A stretch of 20,938 nucleotides of DNA from positions 1 to 20,938 of the forward strand of contig DLKK01000046.1 of NCBI GenBank assembly GCA_002478955.1, written 5' to 3'. The translations under genes were made by a program, and so were the position numbers. This document shows positions 1-8,400 of the stretch, in pieces; the first letter of the stretch is position 1, and every line of letters begins with the position of its first letter. The DNA comes from Treponema sp. UBA7590 (GTDB lineage Bacteria > Spirochaetota > Spirochaetia > Treponematales > Treponemataceae). The notes beneath the pieces were generated by a model that saw only the letters and a program-made list of their open reading frames with translations, did no database searches and was not told the origin of the DNA.

Positions 1-847
1 CTGTTTCTGTCTTGAACGCAGTTTTATAGAAAAAGTCTGCAACCTGCTTTGATGAAGGATTAAGGCAGGCGGCGTTTTTAAGCCAAAAGACAGTCTTTTT
101 ATAAAGCGCGCATTTTCTTTTTTTAGGCTTTTCCTGATTCAGCAAGGCGCGGTAAAGGTAAGCGAGCATAAGGGCAACATCGCTTGTGTTTTCAATATTG
201 TAAAAAACATAGCGGAATGTATGAGCCGCCTTGCGCAAGTCATTCAAAAGAACAAAAGTAAGGCCGTACTGGCACAAAAGCTCATAGTTTTCTTCCGCAT
301 CATCGTCCTGTTTTTCAAGAAACGATTCTATCATCTTGTTTGCGCCGCTGTAGTCACCGGCGGCAAGCTGAACGCAGGAAAGGCTTCTGACAGTTTCCGC
401 AGTCTCACTCTTAAGAATGCTTTGAGAAGCATTTTCTGTCCTGGAGAGATTTTTTAAAGCTTCCGCAACAAGCAGACTTTTCGTCTTTTGCTCCTCAAAA
501 AAAGCGTTTTCCTTGGACTTGATTTTTTCAAGGCATTTTCTTTCATTCTCAAAGTCGCCCAAAAGCTTGTAGTAGACAGAAAGCCGGTAATAATAAGTGT
601 CAGAATAGCGTTCATTCTTGGCAAGCGAAGAATTGTCGTTTTCAAATTCCGCAATCTGGTTTTCGATTTTTTCCATAAAGATTACGGCTGTAGACTTTCT
701 TACCTCAAGCTTTGCGGCCTTTGAAAAATCGGTAAAATCCTCAAGGCTAAGCGTAAGCGTAATTTCAGGAAGGAGAGTGTCAATTTTTATGTTGGAAACG
801 GTTTTTTGGGCAAGAGAGAGTTCTGTGCTGGTTTCGGTCGTTGTCAT
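1..847 (-). CDS. TPR-like helical protein, C-terminus cut by window edge
   Basis: The frame is open from an ATG at 847 to the window edge (282 codons, no stop), so the C-terminus is missing. The start is well supported: it lies 2 nt after the kinase stop codon and has GGAGG about 10 nt upstream inside the kinase gene. The protein is strongly helical and rich in Lys, Glu, Ala and Leu. Tyrosine-rich repeats such as YYYRLSVYYKLLGDFENE and the late pattern AACLNPSSKQV resemble tetratricopeptide (TPR) helices. There is no signal peptide or membrane segment, so it is probably cytoplasmic. The tight coupling suggests it is a partner, scaffold or substrate of the kinase; that is inference. No enzymatic motif is visible, and I do not recognise a named family beyond TPR-like. 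Confidence 0.72.
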   Translation of the reverse strand, partial: MTTTETSTELSLAQKTVSNIKIDTLLPEITLTLSLEDFTDFSKAAKLEVRKSTAVIFMEKIENQIAEFENDNSSLAKNERYSDTYYYRLSVYYKLLGDFENERKCLEKIKSKENAFFEEQKTKSLLVAEALKNLSRTENASQSILKSETAETVRSLSCVQLAAGDYSGANKMIESFLEKQDDDAEENYELLCQYGLTFVLLNDLRKAAHTFRYVFYNIENTSDVALMLAYLYRALLNQEKPKKRKCALYKKTVFWLKNAACLNPSSKQVADFFYKTAFKTET

Positions 848-849
848 TT

Positions 850-2130
850 TTAAGCCTCCGTTTTTGGCACTGCAGAAACAAGCCGCGCCGCTGACTTTTC
901 AACAAGGCGTTTTTTATGCAAAGACTTCCGCCTTTTGAACTCTGAGCGAAGATGAGTGTTCTCCATAATCTTTGAAAGGCAAAAAAGCTTTCTGCGTATT
1001 TCAGGAAAATCTTCTTTGCAAGGACGCTTTCTCCAGTCAAACGAAGTGAACCGCTGGATAAACAGGTCAATTTCCTGCTTTATAAAAGACGGAATATCCG
1101 CCTCATCTCCCAAGGCAACAGGACGAACCGAGCGCGAAAATTCATCAAGATAAGAATTGTACACTTCAAGCCTTTCTGCAAAGCTGTTTCCGTCATTTGG
1201 ATAAACGCGGCAGTTTTCAAGAGTTTCTATATAGCCCGGGTTCGTCTCATAAAGTTTCTGTTTGAATGTGCGGCAGCCGAAAAGCTCGTAAAGCATGCAG
1301 CCCAAGGAATACATATCCTGCGCAGGGGCAAGGTCTTTTTCAGGAGAAAGACCGCAGAGAATTTCAGGCGAGGCATAGCCTTCTGTTCCGTGCCATTTTT
1401 CAGGATAGAGGCGGATTTTCTCGCGGATATTCTTTTCTGCGCAGCTTGAGGCAAAGTCAATCAGCACAACACCGTCCTTTTGCCTGCCGGATTTTGCCAT
1501 AAGATTTGAAGGCTTTAGATCACGGTGAAAAACTCCGCCGCCATGCACAGAGCATACAGCGTTAAGAATCTGGCAGAACAGCCTAAGCCTTTTTGCATAT
1601 TTTAAAAGCGAGGGACTGCTGTTGTCAAAAAAAGCCTTTTTAAGCTCGATATTAAGGTTTTCGATTGCAATATAGCTTAGCGTGTGCGAAAAAGTTTTTC
1701 CGCCGGCTTCAATCAGAACCGGAGCGCGCGAAAGACGGCCTATAACAGATGGCGTATGGCGGTTGTTTTTCAGCTCAGAAAGGATTTTGTCTTCCCATTC
1801 AAAAAGCTTTTCATAGTCTATATCGGTGTCTATGTCAGAAATTCCTGCAATCCGCTGGGAAAAAAGCGGGTCAAGGCATTTTAGGACAACCTTCTTGTCT
1901 GTAACGCTGTCCACCGCGCGGAACACAAAAGAAGAATGGCCGTCAATCTTCTTAATCTTGCTCTCATGCTCAAGCACATTCAAAAGCTCAAGGTTTTCAA
2001 AGCGGTCAAGAATAGCATCCGACTTTTTAATTGCCTGAACCGCGCAAAAATTCAAATCTTCCTGGCAGACGCTCTCGCCGTCAGAATAATCATCAAAATC
2101 AAAATAAAGCTGGCTTTCATCGTTATACAA
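850..2130 (-). CDS. Hanks-type serine/threonine protein kinase (DFA variant)
   Basis: A 426-residue cytoplasmic protein that should transfer phosphate from ATP to Ser/Thr. Visible kinase elements in order: a degenerate glycine loop around residues 63-71 (GHSSFVFRA), the ATP lysine in VVLK (K84), the catalytic loop HRDLKPSN (202-209, D204 and N209), the metal-binding motif as DFA (225-227) instead of DFG, the activation-segment end GTEGYASPE (248-256), and DMYSLG (272-277). About 60 residues precede the kinase fold and a basic tail follows it (FKRRKSLHKKR). No transmembrane or extracellular sensor region is visible. The start is TTG at 2130: it is the only start codon after the upstream in-frame stop, and GGGAGAG precedes it. 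DFG-to-DFA occurs in some active kinases, so loss of activity cannot be assumed. It sits 2 nt upstream of the TPR-like gene, so the two are co-transcribed. Confidence 0.9.
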   Translation of the reverse strand: MYNDESQLYFDFDDYSDGESVCQEDLNFCAVQAIKKSDAILDRFENLELLNVLEHESKIKKIDGHSSFVFRAVDSVTDKKVVLKCLDPLFSQRIAGISDIDTDIDYEKLFEWEDKILSELKNNRHTPSVIGRLSRAPVLIEAGGKTFSHTLSYIAIENLNIELKKAFFDNSSPSLLKYAKRLRLFCQILNAVCSVHGGGVFHRDLKPSNLMAKSGRQKDGVVLIDFASSCAEKNIREKIRLYPEKWHGTEGYASPEILCGLSPEKDLAPAQDMYSLGCMLYELFGCRTFKQKLYETNPGYIETLENCRVYPNDGNSFAERLEVYNSYLDEFSRSVRPVALGDEADIPSFIKQEIDLFIQRFTSFDWRKRPCKEDFPEIRRKLFCLSKIMENTHLRSEFKRRKSLHKKRLVEKSAARLVSAVPKTEA

Positions 2131-2169
2131 ATCCGCAGACTCTCCCGAATGTTTTTATTTTATAAGAAA

Positions 2170-2178
2170 ATTATAACA
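2170..2178 (-). promoter_or_regulatory. Extended -10 promoter of the kinase/TPR operon
   Basis: Read on the minus strand, the sequence is TGTTATAAT, a perfect extended -10 (TGn plus TATAAT). The predicted start of transcription is near 2163, giving a leader of about 33 nt that carries the GGGAG ribosome site before the TTG start at 2130. The -35 region is weak (CTGCAA at 17 bp), as expected for an extended -10 promoter. It lies in the 81-bp gap after the res gene, so the kinase operon need not depend on read-through. Confidence 0.65.
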
Positions 2179-2211
2179 TATTTTTAGCGGATTTGCAGGG
2201 GAAAGCTATTT

Positions 2212-5200
2212 TTATTCCATATACAAATCGCTGTTCAAATCTTCGCCTTTTACAACGCTTTCAATGATTTCAGTCATTTCCTGCTTTGAAATCTGGGGGC
2301 AGTAATGAACATCAGGAATTTCATCCCTAAGTTTTTCAAACAGTTTTTTTGCAGCGGTGAATTTTCTTTTCTCCTCCGGGTCAATATGGTCTTTGTCCTT
2401 GTCTTTTGTTTCAACTACAAGATTAAGCTGCTTTTTGCCATCATTGCGATTTATCACATACATAAAATCCGGGCTATAAGTTCCATCCGCAAAAGTCGGA
2501 ATTCTCACTGTCCGGCGGGGAATTTTTCCATAAACTTCAACACGCGCAATATTTGATTTTATTTCGCTAGTAATATTTTTACGTTCAAGCTCAGAGTCAT
2601 AGGCGCATGAATCGTAAAGATAGCTTTCAAGCGGAGTTTCCTTGCAGTTCAAAACACCGATGTCGTTTCGGATTACGTACTCTTTAACCGCATTTTTTTC
2701 ATCACAAAGAGGGTCATTTACCGGCGCATTGATTTTTTCATAGGAATAACGCTCGGCAAAAGTCTTTATGTACCAGCTTCTATAACCTTCAATCAATTTA
2801 TACAAAGTCTGTCTGCAAAAGAATTTTTGAGGCAAAGGATTTTGCTTGAAATATCTGCAAAAAACTTCATGCAAAATGCCAATCGCTATGCCGGTTTCCT
2901 TTTGCGCTTTTTTCAGGAAATCTGAATATGAAAGCTCCTTCTTCAGCGTAAAAGCTGAACCTATTTCCTTTGAAAAACCAACTGTTCCGTCCGCTTCTTT
3001 TGAAGTCTGCTGAATTGAAGTTTGAACAGCCGATGAGCCGTCAATTCCTTTCTTGAGCAGCTCCCAAAGCATAGACTTCAGTTCTTCTTCGCTCGCTTTA
3101 TCAAAATGCAGGTAAAATTTTTGGTTTATGCTGTGCCAAAGTTCTGCAAGCTTGTCATAATTTTCTTTGCGGATTTTTACTTTTTCGCTGTACCTATTTC
3201 CAGCCGCATTTATATTTACAATTTTTCCTTCATTCAAGGCAATGAACAAATCCGGATAATTTTCTTTGAATACGGAAAGATTTTCTTCAATCGGCTCTCC
3301 CTTGTATGTGACATATTTCTTCTGAATCAAATCGAACATAAATGCATTTATGTCAATCTGCTTTTTCTTTGCGTAATTTTCAAGGAACGACTGGCATATT
3401 CTACATTCTTTTTCTGCGCCTGCATTGATTTCAGCCAAAAGCTTGTCTGCGAAATCCTTTTCAGAATAATCGATAATGTAACGAAGGTAAAACTGTCTTT
3501 CACTCTGTCTCTCGCCGAACTCATCTACTGGCAGACGCAAACCGCGCCCGACTTCCTGCAGCTTGCTTGTCTCGCTTCCGCTCGAGCGCAGTTTTGCAAT
3601 CACAAAAATATTCGGATTGTCCCAGCCTTCTTTGAGCGTCCATTTTGAAAAAATAAACCTGGTCGGCTCCCATTCTCCGTTTTCTTTTTTTATTCTGATT
3701 ATTTCATCTTTCTGGCGAAGGACTTTATCAACTTCCTCTTTTACTTCTTCGCTGTCCGTGTTGTTGTCTTCCGCAAAATATCCGGCAATTGTCTGTCTTA
3801 AATTTGCAAGTGAAAAAGAAAGATAGTCAGCATATTCCCTTTCTTTTTCAATCTCAGATTTCTGGTATTTTTCAATCAATGCGTGAAGTTTTTCCTTTAG
3901 GAGCCGCTCAAACTCACCGCGCAAAAATCCGTCATTGCGGAATGACTCAATTGAATCAATAAAAAAGAGAGAAAGAGTTTTTATTTTACTAAGTCCGCCG
4001 CAAAAATTGCCATACTCCTTTTCAAAATGCCGCTCCAGCGCAAGATTCAGCATTACAGTCTGAAAACTGTCAGAAAAAACTTCAGGATATAAAGACTCGC
4101 TTTTATGCAGAACCATTCCGTTGCTAAGCTCAACTTCCGTTTTAGAAATTGCTGAAATATGAATGTTTTCAAAACTTGAATCAAGCTCGGAAAGTGAATC
4201 TGTCTCCTGCAAATCAAAAGTCTTCTTTGTCTGCTCGTTCTGAAAACGCACAGTTTTTCTCTCGCCTTTTGCAGCATTGATTCCAAGAACCTTTATTTTT
4301 GTCTTGTCCTTGATTTTTTCCTCATCAGCAATATATTCAACCTGAACCCCCTTTACAAGATTATCGTTAAACGCCTTGCAGGAATTCAAAGAATAGACGA
4401 CATTTTCATAGTCTGTTTTGCCTTTGCCCATTTCAGGAAAAGTCGCTCCGTAGCGAATAATCACCTGCGGGCTGATTTTTTCAGCAAGAGTTTTAAATGT
4501 TCCTTTTGTACGGTTGAATTTATGCGGCTCATCAATAATCACGAAAGGATTTATGCTCCGCAGAACTTTGTAGGGATTTGTAAAATTTCCAAGCAAAGTC
4601 TGGTCGTATTCCGCATCCATTGTTTTTGCAGAATTCAGCATTCCGCTGTTTGTCAAAAGCACATCGATTTTATTTCCGTTCAGATCAATATTTTCCGCAA
4701 AAGCCTGAATGCAGGCAGGAAAAGATTTTCTTCCGCGTGTGTTCTGTTTTTGAGAATCAAGCACATGAAGCCGCAGCTCTGTTCCGCCATAAAGCGACTG
4801 CAAATCGCTTTTCATATATGAAGACTTTAGGAAAGCTTTTGCTCCTTCCTTGATTGGAACTGTAGGCACAAGCAAAATGAATTTGTTTATTCCATAACGC
4901 TGATGAAGCTCGAACATTGTTTTTGTATAGACATAAGTCTTTCCGGTTCCGGTTTCCATTTTTATGTCTATGTTCAGATATTGCGGACTTGAATCAGTAT
5001 AGTTCTCCCGCAGATTTTCCGGAACAGAATAATCCTCTGTAAAACAATTCTGCTTTTCGCCTTTTTGGATTTGCAGGATATTTTTCTTTATAGTCTGTAT
5101 GTCGCCTGTCATCAACGGGCATTTTGCGCGTTCAGTAAAAAACTGCGGCTCAACATTGTCAAAAACATGAACAACGGCATTTATCGCGTTTGTCTGATGC

Positions 5201-5223
5201 GGCAGATTCTGTTCGAGTTTCAT
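2212..5223 (-). CDS. res: Type III restriction enzyme, Res subunit
   Basis: A 1003-residue ATP-dependent translocase and nuclease. With Mod it cleaves DNA between suitably oriented unmethylated recognition sites. Superfamily 2 motor motifs are clear: Walker A METGTGKT (89-96), the DEAD-like box DEPH (231-234), GWDNPN (533-538) and QEVGRGLRLP (556-565, the arginine-finger motif). The C-terminus has a PD-(D/E)XK nuclease pattern: D919 in SPDF and E938/K940 in VVETKDK. Length is normal for Res and no key residue is missing. The ATG lies 1 nt after the mod stop with AAGG upstream, so translation is probably coupled. It appears intact and active, but activity cannot be judged from sequence alone. 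Confidence 0.95.
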   Translation of the reverse strand: MKLEQNLPHQTNAINAVVHVFDNVEPQFFTERAKCPLMTGDIQTIKKNILQIQKGEKQNCFTEDYSVPENLRENYTDSSPQYLNIDIKMETGTGKTYVYTKTMFELHQRYGINKFILLVPTVPIKEGAKAFLKSSYMKSDLQSLYGGTELRLHVLDSQKQNTRGRKSFPACIQAFAENIDLNGNKIDVLLTNSGMLNSAKTMDAEYDQTLLGNFTNPYKVLRSINPFVIIDEPHKFNRTKGTFKTLAEKISPQVIIRYGATFPEMGKGKTDYENVVYSLNSCKAFNDNLVKGVQVEYIADEEKIKDKTKIKVLGINAAKGERKTVRFQNEQTKKTFDLQETDSLSELDSSFENIHISAISKTEVELSNGMVLHKSESLYPEVFSDSFQTVMLNLALERHFEKEYGNFCGGLSKIKTLSLFFIDSIESFRNDGFLRGEFERLLKEKLHALIEKYQKSEIEKEREYADYLSFSLANLRQTIAGYFAEDNNTDSEEVKEEVDKVLRQKDEIIRIKKENGEWEPTRFIFSKWTLKEGWDNPNIFVIAKLRSSGSETSKLQEVGRGLRLPVDEFGERQSERQFYLRYIIDYSEKDFADKLLAEINAGAEKECRICQSFLENYAKKKQIDINAFMFDLIQKKYVTYKGEPIEENLSVFKENYPDLFIALNEGKIVNINAAGNRYSEKVKIRKENYDKLAELWHSINQKFYLHFDKASEEELKSMLWELLKKGIDGSSAVQTSIQQTSKEADGTVGFSKEIGSAFTLKKELSYSDFLKKAQKETGIAIGILHEVFCRYFKQNPLPQKFFCRQTLYKLIEGYRSWYIKTFAERYSYEKINAPVNDPLCDEKNAVKEYVIRNDIGVLNCKETPLESYLYDSCAYDSELERKNITSEIKSNIARVEVYGKIPRRTVRIPTFADGTYSPDFMYVINRNDGKKQLNLVVETKDKDKDHIDPEEKRKFTAAKKLFEKLRDEIPDVHYCPQISKQEMTEIIESVVKGEDLNSDLYME

Positions 5224-5224
5224 T

Positions 5225-7117
5225 TCAGTACCTTATAATCGGCTCAATGGGATTACGGTTCTTGAGCGTCTTTAAATTTGCTGTAAGTGATGTAAGCGAA
5301 TTAAAATCAAATGAATAGCCGTATGCAAAAACCTTATCAACTGTCAGCTCAAAACTTTCGATTTTGCGGATTAGCTCCTTTATAGATTTTTCCTGCATTT
5401 CAGTAAGAAGATATAAATATTTTCCGATTTTCTCATCTTCCAGAAGATACGCCGTGCAGCCTGCAATGTCTACTTTTTGCTGAGTACAGTTAAAGCCGAA
5501 GCCGTCTTTAATCTGCCATGTCTGCAAAACTGTACTTTCACCGAGTGATTTTACAATGTCGTCGTCGCTTGTAAAAAGCTCATCTGGATTAAAAGTCTTT
5601 ATTTTGTCCAAAGTGCTCTGCGGTATTGATTTTAAATAATATGTTTTAAAATCCAAATCAGATTGAACGTTCGGATTCTCTGATTTATTTTTTTCTGCCG
5701 CCCGCCTGATTCTCTCGCGCCCAATCTGGTCTATTGTTTTGAATCCTGCCTTTTCAGCCTCGCTTCCTTTTTTTACAGGCTCGTCAATCTGCACCATGAT
5801 GAATTTTCGACTGCCGCCGTCCTCTGAATTGAGTTTCATGACGGCATGGGCGGTAGTTCCGCTGCCGGAGAAAAAATCGAGGATGATGTCATCTTTTTCT
5901 ACATTTGCCACATTTAAAATATTTGATAGAAGTTTCGTTGGTTTCGGATTACTGAAAATATTTTTCTTTCCATCAAATAATAAAGTCATTTCATCATTCG
6001 CACCCTGATTATGCCCAAAAATATCATGAGTCCACCAATTTGTTGCACACTGCCCCTCTTTCTCTCTTTCAGACTTATAATATTTTTTTCGAGGATAGCC
6101 ATCTCCATTTTTAGGAAAATAAATTCTTCCTTCAAGCAAAAATCTATTGTATGTTTCTTTATCACCCATCCATTCTTCATCGAATATTTTTCCAGCGGGA
6201 GATGTTATTTTATATCTTGAACCAGATTGCTCTGAACCAACTTTCCATGGCTTGCTAGCCCATGACCCCTTTGGGTCGTTATCAGGATTGGAAAAATTCG
6301 CTGTTATAGCAAGCTTTCCAACACCAACTTTTTTTAAATTTTGAGAATTTTTTGCATAAACTAATATATGTTCTGCGACTAATCCTATCATTTTTGTTTT
6401 ATCATTGGGTTGATTGTGCCGTCGTCTCCAATTTATATTCCCTTCAAAATTCCCTTCACCAAAAATTTCATCGCATAACCGTTTCAGGTTCGCCTGTTCA
6501 TTGTCGTCAATACTTATGAAAATAACGCCGTCATCGCGCAGAAGCTCCCTTGCAAGAGCAAGCCGCGGATACATAAAGGTAAGCCATGCGGAATGGGTGC
6601 ATTTTCCGTCCATACCGACAATACGCTCAGCCTCGTCTTCCGGAATATCCAGCTTTTCAACCAGTTCTTTGGAAGTGTAGCCGAACTTGTCATTGTAAAC
6701 AAAATCATCTTTGCCTGTGTTGTACGGAGGATCTATGTAAATGCATTTTATTTTTTCCGCATAGGAATATTTTAAATGTTGGAGCGCATCAAGATTGTCT
6801 CCCACAATGTAGACATTCTCACTATTGTTTTTGTCATTTTCTTCATCTGGAACAATCACAGTCTCGCTGTCCAAGTTTGACTGATAGCGCGCATAGCTTT
6901 TTCCAAGAAAATTCAGCGTAAAGCCTTCTTTTTTTATTTCCACATTGTCAGATAAAAGTCCTGCAAATTTTTCCGTGTCAAAGTGTTCTTTTATGATATT
7001 TCCGTTCCCGTCTGTTTCCGGCTTGTCAAAGCATTGCGGAAAATATTTTTTAAGAATTTCAATTGCCTTGCTAGACGGTGTTACTGATTCATTTGCGGCT
7101 TGAACATCGGTTTTCAT
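5225..7117 (-). CDS. mod: Type III DNA adenine-N6 methyltransferase, Mod subunit
   Basis: A 630-residue methyltransferase that uses S-adenosylmethionine to methylate adenine on one strand of an asymmetric site; in type III systems it also gives Res its sequence specificity. The catalytic motif IYIDPPYNTG (DPPY at 129-132) comes before the AdoMet-binding motif FFSGSG (415-420), the order of the beta class that includes type III Mod proteins. The stretch between them, roughly 235-400, holds the target recognition domain; its site cannot be predicted here. I see no simple-sequence repeat that would make it phase variable. It starts at ATG 7117 in a gap shared with a divergent regulator and ends 1 nt before res. 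The ribosome site is weak (GGAC). Confidence 0.95.
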   Translation of the reverse strand: MKTDVQAANESVTPSSKAIEILKKYFPQCFDKPETDGNGNIIKEHFDTEKFAGLLSDNVEIKKEGFTLNFLGKSYARYQSNLDSETVIVPDEENDKNNSENVYIVGDNLDALQHLKYSYAEKIKCIYIDPPYNTGKDDFVYNDKFGYTSKELVEKLDIPEDEAERIVGMDGKCTHSAWLTFMYPRLALARELLRDDGVIFISIDDNEQANLKRLCDEIFGEGNFEGNINWRRRHNQPNDKTKMIGLVAEHILVYAKNSQNLKKVGVGKLAITANFSNPDNDPKGSWASKPWKVGSEQSGSRYKITSPAGKIFDEEWMGDKETYNRFLLEGRIYFPKNGDGYPRKKYYKSEREKEGQCATNWWTHDIFGHNQGANDEMTLLFDGKKNIFSNPKPTKLLSNILNVANVEKDDIILDFFSGSGTTAHAVMKLNSEDGGSRKFIMVQIDEPVKKGSEAEKAGFKTIDQIGRERIRRAAEKNKSENPNVQSDLDFKTYYLKSIPQSTLDKIKTFNPDELFTSDDDIVKSLGESTVLQTWQIKDGFGFNCTQQKVDIAGCTAYLLEDEKIGKYLYLLTEMQEKSIKELIRKIESFELTVDKVFAYGYSFDFNSLTSLTANLKTLKNRNPIEPIIRY

Positions 7118-7127
7118 AAAAAGTCCG

Positions 7128-7140
7128 TTAATCTGATTAA
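7128..7140. promoter_or_regulatory. Perfect 13-bp palindrome in the mod leader (operator candidate)
   Basis: TTAATC-T-GATTAA is a perfect inverted repeat with a 1-nt centre, 11 bp upstream of the mod start codon. A single TAATCAG half-site recurs at 7207-7213, nearer the divergent regulator. A protein bound here could block mod transcription or translation initiation. The XRE protein encoded from 7244 is the obvious candidate. The assignment is inference. Confidence 0.45.
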
Positions 7141-7178
7141 AATTGATAACTTTTAATTTAAAATAGTTACCAAAATTA

Positions 7179-7187
7179 AGTATATCA
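7179..7187 (-). promoter_or_regulatory. Possible extended -10 promoter for mod-res
   Basis: On the minus strand it reads TGATATACT (TGn plus TATACT). Initiation near 7172 would give a leader of about 55 nt that includes the 7128-7140 palindrome. The best -35 match, TTACAC, is 19 bp away, so the call rests on the extended -10. A copy of ATAGTTAC (7163-7170) lies at the predicted transcription start. Confidence 0.45.
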
Positions 7188-7243
7188 CAAATTTGATTTT
7201 TATGTGTAATCAGAAAGGAAAATTTCTTAATTAAACTAATCTC

Positions 7244-7558
7244 ATGACTAAATACGAATCTGATTTTATATCCAATTTAATCTACTACAGGGAACTTAGA
7301 GGCTATACCCAGTCCGTTCTTGCAGGCTTGTGCGACAGGACAAAAGGAAACATCGGTGTAATTGAATCAGGAAAATCCGCTCCATCTTTTGAGATGATTA
7401 TAAAAATAGCAAATGCGCTTGAAATTCACCCGGCAGATTTGTTTTTGCGCAATGCAAGCCAAAGCCGCGAAAATATCCGTGACTTCTTTGATGAGGAACT
7501 TTTTGCAAAAATGAGAGAAATGGTAGAAAAAAGATTTCCGCTTTCAAAAATGGATTAA
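7244..7558 (+). CDS. XRE-family HTH transcriptional regulator
   Basis: A 104-residue DNA-binding protein with an XRE/Cro-type helix-turn-helix at about 11-68: it includes LRGYTQSVLAGLC, then the turn and recognition helix NIGVIESGKSAPSF, and ends ALEIHPADLFL. The remaining 35 residues form an acidic/basic helical tail, perhaps for dimerisation. It is divergent from mod with a 126-bp shared gap, the arrangement expected of a control protein for the restriction operon. The ATG at 7244 has no good ribosome site (the nearest AAGG is about 27 nt away), so it may be translated without one. Its targets are inferred from position only. Confidence 0.85.
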   Translation: MTKYESDFISNLIYYRELRGYTQSVLAGLCDRTKGNIGVIESGKSAPSFEMIIKIANALEIHPADLFLRNASQSRENIRDFFDEELFAKMREMVEKRFPLSKMD

Positions 7559-7646
7559 AACATTCAGTTTGTTCAAATTCCAATTAATAACTACGCAGGC
7601 AAAAAATTTTATTCAAATCTGTAAAAATATACCCACTATGTTGGGC

Positions 7647-7728
7647 AAATATAGTGACTATATTTTAAAATAAAGTAACTATATTTGGAAATATAGTTAC
7701 TTTATTCGCTCAACTTAGTTACTTTATT
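7647..7728. repeat. Cluster of perfect AT-rich inverted repeats between convergent genes
   Basis: Three related elements lie in 82 bp. First, AAATATAGT (7647-7655) faces ACTATATTT (7657-7665) across 1 nt. Second, an 18-bp arm at 7669-7686 (AATAAAGTAACTATATTT) is perfectly repeated in inverse at 7689-7706 across a GG centre, giving 38 bp. Third, AGTTACTTTATT at 7695-7706 recurs directly at 7717-7728, 22 bp on. The cluster lies between the 3' ends of the XRE gene (7558) and the antitoxin-like gene (7768). It could act as a two-way terminator, but the shared half-site GTAACTAT in varied arrangements looks more like a protein-binding array. Confidence 0.8.
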
Positions 7729-7767
7729 TTTTACGGGATTTTGAAGCGGAAAAAAAAGCTTGATTTA

Positions 7768-8400
7768 TCAGTCTATTTCCATCAAATCTTCTGCGGAACA
7801 TTCAAGGACTTTTGCAAGCTTCAGCACGGTTTCTGCCTTTGCTGAATTTATATTCTTCTGGCCCTGCTCGTACTGCTGAATTGTGCGCAGCGGCACACCA
7901 GAAATTTCTGAAAGTTCTTTCTGCGAAAATCCCGCCGTTTGCCTCTGCAATTTTAGATTCGTGCTTTGCTTCCTTGAATTATAAAGCTCTGCCATTTTTC
8001 CGCAGAAATGAGAAATATCCATCTCATGATACGGGCTGTACATTCCAAGAATCTCTTCTATCGGTATCAGAGAATCTATTTTCTTGAATGTCAAATTGGT
8101 CTGCCATTGAAAATATGCCAACGCCCAGCCAGCCCAGTATTCAGGACTTTTGTTTGCGGCCGGCCGGTATTTTTTTGCAAGCGAAAAATCACCGGAAACT
8201 TCAAGAGCAAGCTCAACACCGGACTTTCCTGCAATCACAGATGACTCGCCTCTTTCAAATCTGGCTGAAATTTCAGACAAAAGAAACTTTTTATAAAATC
8301 CGCATAACATCTCTTTCAAGTCGTAGACAGCAAAATCGAGCATTGAGCCAAGATTGCCCTGAGCCTTTGAAAGATAGGTTTTATCGTAGGCGTGAATCAT
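7768..8400 (-). CDS. HTH-domain protein, putative antitoxin of the DUF3990 pair
   Basis: A 210-residue protein with an XRE-type helix-turn-helix at the C-terminus (about 149-209: KELSEISGVPLRTIQQYEQG, then ETVLKLAKVLECSAEDLMEI). The N-terminal 140 residues form a separate domain beginning MIHAYDKTYLSKAQGNLGSM, which I recall from HTH proteins encoded beside DUF3990 genes; this domain could bind the toxin. The ATG at 8400 overlaps the end of the upstream gene by 20 nt and has GAGGAG in front, so translation is coupled. Gene order is toxin first, antitoxin second, as in higBA. The role is inferred from context and domain layout. Confidence 0.75.
   Translation of the reverse strand: MIHAYDKTYLSKAQGNLGSMLDFAVYDLKEMLCGFYKKFLLSEISARFERGESSVIAGKSGVELALEVSGDFSLAKKYRPAANKSPEYWAGWALAYFQWQTNLTFKKIDSLIPIEEILGMYSPYHEMDISHFCGKMAELYNSRKQSTNLKLQRQTAGFSQKELSEISGVPLRTIQQYEQGQKNINSAKAETVLKLAKVLECSAEDLMEID

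Noticed and set aside
3106..3648. A 180-codon open frame on the plus strand opposite res
   Set aside because: It lies entirely inside the res gene on the other strand, has no recognisable domain, and its composition mirrors the antisense of a real gene.
5225..7117. Phase variation of mod through simple-sequence repeats
   Set aside because: No tandem di- to pentanucleotide repeat or long homopolymer is present in the coding region or the leader.
7669..7706. The 38-bp palindrome as a simple intrinsic terminator
   Set aside because: The stem is AT only apart from a few pairs, the loop is 2 nt, and related copies flank it. Termination remains possible but does not explain the array.
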